Positions 32,112-34,110 of a DNA stretch of 34,110 bases are shown in pieces (the stretch's first letter is position 1; each line of letters starts with the position of its first letter). Below the pieces are notes generated by a model that saw only the letters and a program-made list of their open reading frames with translations, was not told the DNA's origin and made no database searches. A program made the position numbers and the translations under genes. Source of the stretch: Lachnospiraceae bacterium (lineage in GTDB: Bacteria; Bacillota; Clostridia; Lachnospirales; Lachnospiraceae). The stretch is from assembly GCA_900751785.1 (NCBI GenBank), contig CAADSM010000143.1, forward strand, positions 1-34,110. Direction: 5' to 3'.

Positions 32112-33314
32112 TCAGAATAATCTGTCAAATCTCTCCATTGCCTCCGCAGTCTTCTCGTGAAGCCCGAAGGAGGTCAGCCTGAAATAATTCTTTCCGTTCT
32201 CCCCGAACCCTGCGCCCGGCGTACCGACGATCTGGGCATTCTCGAGCAGATAGTCGAAGAACTCCCAGGACTCCATTCCCTTCGGGCACTTGAACCAGAT
32301 ATAAGGAGAGTTCACCCCTCCGGTAAACGGAATATTCTTTCTGCGCAGCGTATCTGCGATCATGCGCGCATTCTCCATGTAGTAGTCAATATTTTCATGG
32401 CACTCCTTCATCCCCTCGTCCGTGAAGACCTTCGCCGCGGCATACTGGATGATATACGGCGTGCCGTTGAACTTCGTGGACTGTCTCCGGTTCCACATAT
32501 CGTGCAGGCTCATCTGGTCTCCGTCCGATGCGGTGAACACAAGCTCCTTCGGAACGATCGTGTAGGAGAAACGTGTTCCAGTAAATCCGGCTGTCTTTGA
32601 CAGCGAGCAGAACTCGATCGCGCACTCCTTCGCCCCCTCCACAGCGTAGATGCTGCGCGGCAGCTCCGGCTCGGACACAAACGCTTCATATGCAGAGTCG
32701 AAAAGGATCACCGCATCGTTCTTCAGCGCATAATCCACCCACTCCTTGAGCTGCGCTTTGTTGTAGCATGCTCCGGTCGGGTTGTTCGGCGAACACAGAT
32801 AAATGATATCCGCCTTCACTTTGTCGTCCGGCATCGGCAGGAAGTTGTTCTCCTCTGTCCCGTTCATATAGATGATCTTCTTGCCGTCCATCGTGTTCGT
32901 GTCAACATAAACCGGGTACACCGGATCCGGCACAAGGATCACATTGTCCTTCGCAAAAAGCTCCGTGATATTTCCCGTGTCGCTCTTTGCTCCGTCGGAG
33001 ATAAAGACAGCGTCCGGATCGATCTCCACGCCGTTCCCGGCATAGTATTCAGCAATAGCTCTGCGCACGAACTCATAGCCCTGCTCCGGCCCGTATCCCA
33101 TGAAGGTCTCTGAGGATGCCTGCGAATCCACCGCTTCGTGAAGGGCATCGATCACGCTTTTCGTCAGAGGTCTCGTCACATCCCCGATCCCAAGGCGGAT
33201 GATCTCCCCGGCCTTCTCAGGATGCTCTTCTTCATAAACCTTTACTCTTCTGGCGATCTCGGCAAAGAGATAGCTGTCCTTTACATTCTGATAATTCTCA
33301 TTTAATCTTGGCAT
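32112..33314 (-). CDS. dapL: LL-diaminopimelate aminotransferase
   Basis: PLP enzyme that turns tetrahydrodipicolinate straight into LL-diaminopimelate, the short route to lysine and peptidoglycan cross-links. ATG 33314 gives 400 residues. It starts LNENYQNVKDSYLFAEIARR and continues RLGIGDVTRPL, YGPEQGYEFVRRAIAEYY and SPNNPTGACY. The PLP lysine is Lys240 in SLSKTAGFTGTRFSY, and NRRQSTKFNG and FRLTSFG are also typical of DapL. AAGGAAG lies upstream of this ATG, which starts the usual family sequence better than ATG 33338. It is single in its transcript, with a terminator after it and a structured leader before it. Confidence 0.96.
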   Translation of the reverse strand: MPRLNENYQNVKDSYLFAEIARRVKVYEEEHPEKAGEIIRLGIGDVTRPLTKSVIDALHEAVDSQASSETFMGYGPEQGYEFVRRAIAEYYAGNGVEIDPDAVFISDGAKSDTGNITELFAKDNVILVPDPVYPVYVDTNTMDGKKIIYMNGTEENNFLPMPDDKVKADIIYLCSPNNPTGACYNKAQLKEWVDYALKNDAVILFDSAYEAFVSEPELPRSIYAVEGAKECAIEFCSLSKTAGFTGTRFSYTIVPKELVFTASDGDQMSLHDMWNRRQSTKFNGTPYIIQYAAAKVFTDEGMKECHENIDYYMENARMIADTLRRKNIPFTGGVNSPYIWFKCPKGMESWEFFDYLLENAQIVGTPGAGFGENGKNYFRLTSFGLHEKTAEAMERFDRLF

Positions 33315-33381
33315 TTCCCATCTTCCTTTCTCCGACACCGTTTCCTGTCAGATGGCGGTGTCCCTCTTATAATAAAATCAC

Positions 33382-33450
33382 AAAAAAGCGGGACTGTCCC
33401 CGTCATGCCGCCCCATTGCGGCGATGCGGAGATTACAGAGCCCGCTCTGT
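33382..33450 (-). promoter_or_regulatory. Three-hairpin segment between the DUF1294 gene and dapL
   Basis: On the minus strand, in order: ACAGAG-CGGG-CTCTGT (33435-33450), GCCGC/GCGGC (33407-33422), and CGGGG-ACAG-TCCCG followed by CTTTTTT (33382-33402). The last is terminator-like. It may simply end the addA-DUF1294 transcript, or be an attenuator for dapL if transcription starts at the TAGAAT near 33466-33471, which lacks a good -35. It does not resemble the lysine riboswitch core by eye. Confidence 0.5.
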
Positions 33451-33525
33451 TATCTTGCAGACTTATTCTAGCAGAAAATCTGCTTTTTTAAAAGCCGTCT
33501 GTCCGATTTTTTATGAAAATATCTC

Positions 33526-33789
33526 TCATTTTGTAAAAATCAGCCATAGGATCACACAATGCGCCGCCAGCATCACAGGAACTCCGACGGTGAACTTGGG
33601 CTTCCTCGTCTTATGGTGGAAGAGGAGCATTCCCGCGAGAGCGCCTGCCGAGCCGCCCAGAAGCGCGGTCAGGAGCAGCGTCCGCTCCGGGATCCTCCAC
33701 GCGCCGCTCTTCGCCTTCCATTTATCAAGGCCGTACATGAGCCATGCGGCAATATTTATGATGATCAGATAATACATCAGATATCTCAT
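33526..33789 (-). CDS. DUF1294 family membrane protein
   Basis: 87-residue integral membrane protein of the DUF1294 family, function unknown. It has an N-terminal helix (YLIIINIAAWLMYGLDKWKA in part), the conserved WRIPERTLLLTALLGGSAGA motif and the characteristic HHKTRKPKF, then a C-terminal helix (VPVMLAAHCVILWLIF). The start codon overlaps the addA stop (ATGA), so it is translated with addA. Confidence 0.9.
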   Translation of the reverse strand: MRYLMYYLIIINIAAWLMYGLDKWKAKSGAWRIPERTLLLTALLGGSAGALAGMLLFHHKTRKPKFTVGVPVMLAAHCVILWLIFTK

Positions 33790-34110
33790 ACCTTGATCTC
33801 CTCCTGCAGCGTAAATGAATAGATGATCTTCTCCTTGACCGGCTTCTCAAGGAGCCTCTCCAGCGCCCTGGCATAGTAATCGAGCTGGGCGCGGTACTTG
33901 TCCATAAGCTCCTGTCCGCTCTTCACCCTGTCTGTCTTATAGTCCAGCACGACAAGGCCATCCGGTTCCTCGAAGAAGACGTCGATGATCCCCTGCACGA
34001 GTATGGTCTCCCCGGAATGATCGTCCGGATAAATCTCCGCTGCGTCCACGCCGAGCACGAAGGGCTGTTCCTTGTACAGCTTCCCCGTCGCGGCGGCTTT
34101 TGACATCCGC
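33786..34110 (-). CDS. addA: ATP-dependent helicase/nuclease subunit A, C-terminal end (partial)
   Basis: Only the last 108 or so codons of a gene that continues past the window edge. The sequence contains the RecB-like nuclease core: GIIDVFFEEPDGLVVLDYKTDRV supplies the metal-binding Asp and the Asp-Tyr-Lys motif (GIIDVFF, LDYKTDRV), followed by YRAQLDYYARALERL. This fits the C-terminal nuclease domain of AddA, which with AddB resects double-strand breaks at Chi sites. The Met at 34106 is internal, not a start. Confidence 0.85.
   Translation of the reverse strand, partial: RMSKAAATGKLYKEQPFVLGVDAAEIYPDDHSGETILVQGIIDVFFEEPDGLVVLDYKTDRVKSGQELMDKYRAQLDYYARALERLLEKPVKEKIIYSFTLQEEIKV

Noticed and set aside
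33315..33525. Lysine riboswitch upstream of dapL
   Set aside because: The region is too short and lacks the conserved L-box core; only simple hairpins are visible.

Overview
The window looks like a chromosomal segment from a spore-forming Lachnospiraceae-type Clostridium (cluster XIVa Firmicutes). This rests on Gram-positive promoters and ribosome binding sites, two T-box leaders, a LicT-type antiterminator with its RNA targets, an alpha/beta-type spore protein, LL-diaminopimelate aminotransferase, an archaeal-type AspRS paired with GatCAB, and a sortase-anchored surface protein. The species is not determined. Nearly all genes lie on the minus strand; the two plus-strand genes are a GH13 glycosidase and glpK. 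No tRNA, rRNA, CRISPR array, transposase or prophage gene was seen.

Layout. 1-1035: rplM-rpsI with its promoter. 1116-4650: surface and carbohydrate genes, made up of an SPATGD-anchored protein, the decayed remains of a GH43 glycosidase, and a divergent intact GH13 enzyme. 4697-7816: flavin-reductase-like protein, tyrS behind a tyrosine T-box, and cutC. 7847-13166: an N-acetylglucosamine locus with licT, a IIA protein and nagE in one operon and nagB-nagA in another; both start with a promoter, a LicT-type RNA antiterminator (RAT) and an overlapping terminator, so one antiterminator probably controls uptake and catabolism together. A roughly 200-bp palindromic repeat cluster sits in the nagBA leader. 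13170-16560: ecfA1-ecfA2-ecfT-truA. 16714-18281: glpK. 18261-24425: a five-gene operon behind a T-box, aspS, a membrane zinc-ribbon protein of unknown function, then gatC-gatA-gatB. 24531-28668: S41 protease, LytM-type murein hydrolase, ftsX and ftsE. 28750-31060: a PucR/CdaR-type regulator, a degenerate WecG/TagA-like protein and a spore protein. 31167-32006: a small padR-HAAS-pspC operon with a palindromic operator. 32064-34110: dapL, a DUF1294 protein and the 3' end of addA.

Most of the window is core metabolism and translation. The less ordinary signals are the shared LicT control of the PTS and nagBA operons, the GAAC element in the aspS/gatCAB T-box, the unknown zinc-ribbon membrane protein inside that operon, the palindromic repeats in the nagBA leader, the GH43 remnant that kept its promoter, and a TagA-like protein that seems to lack its catalytic aspartate. 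I found no clear defence system or mobile-element system.
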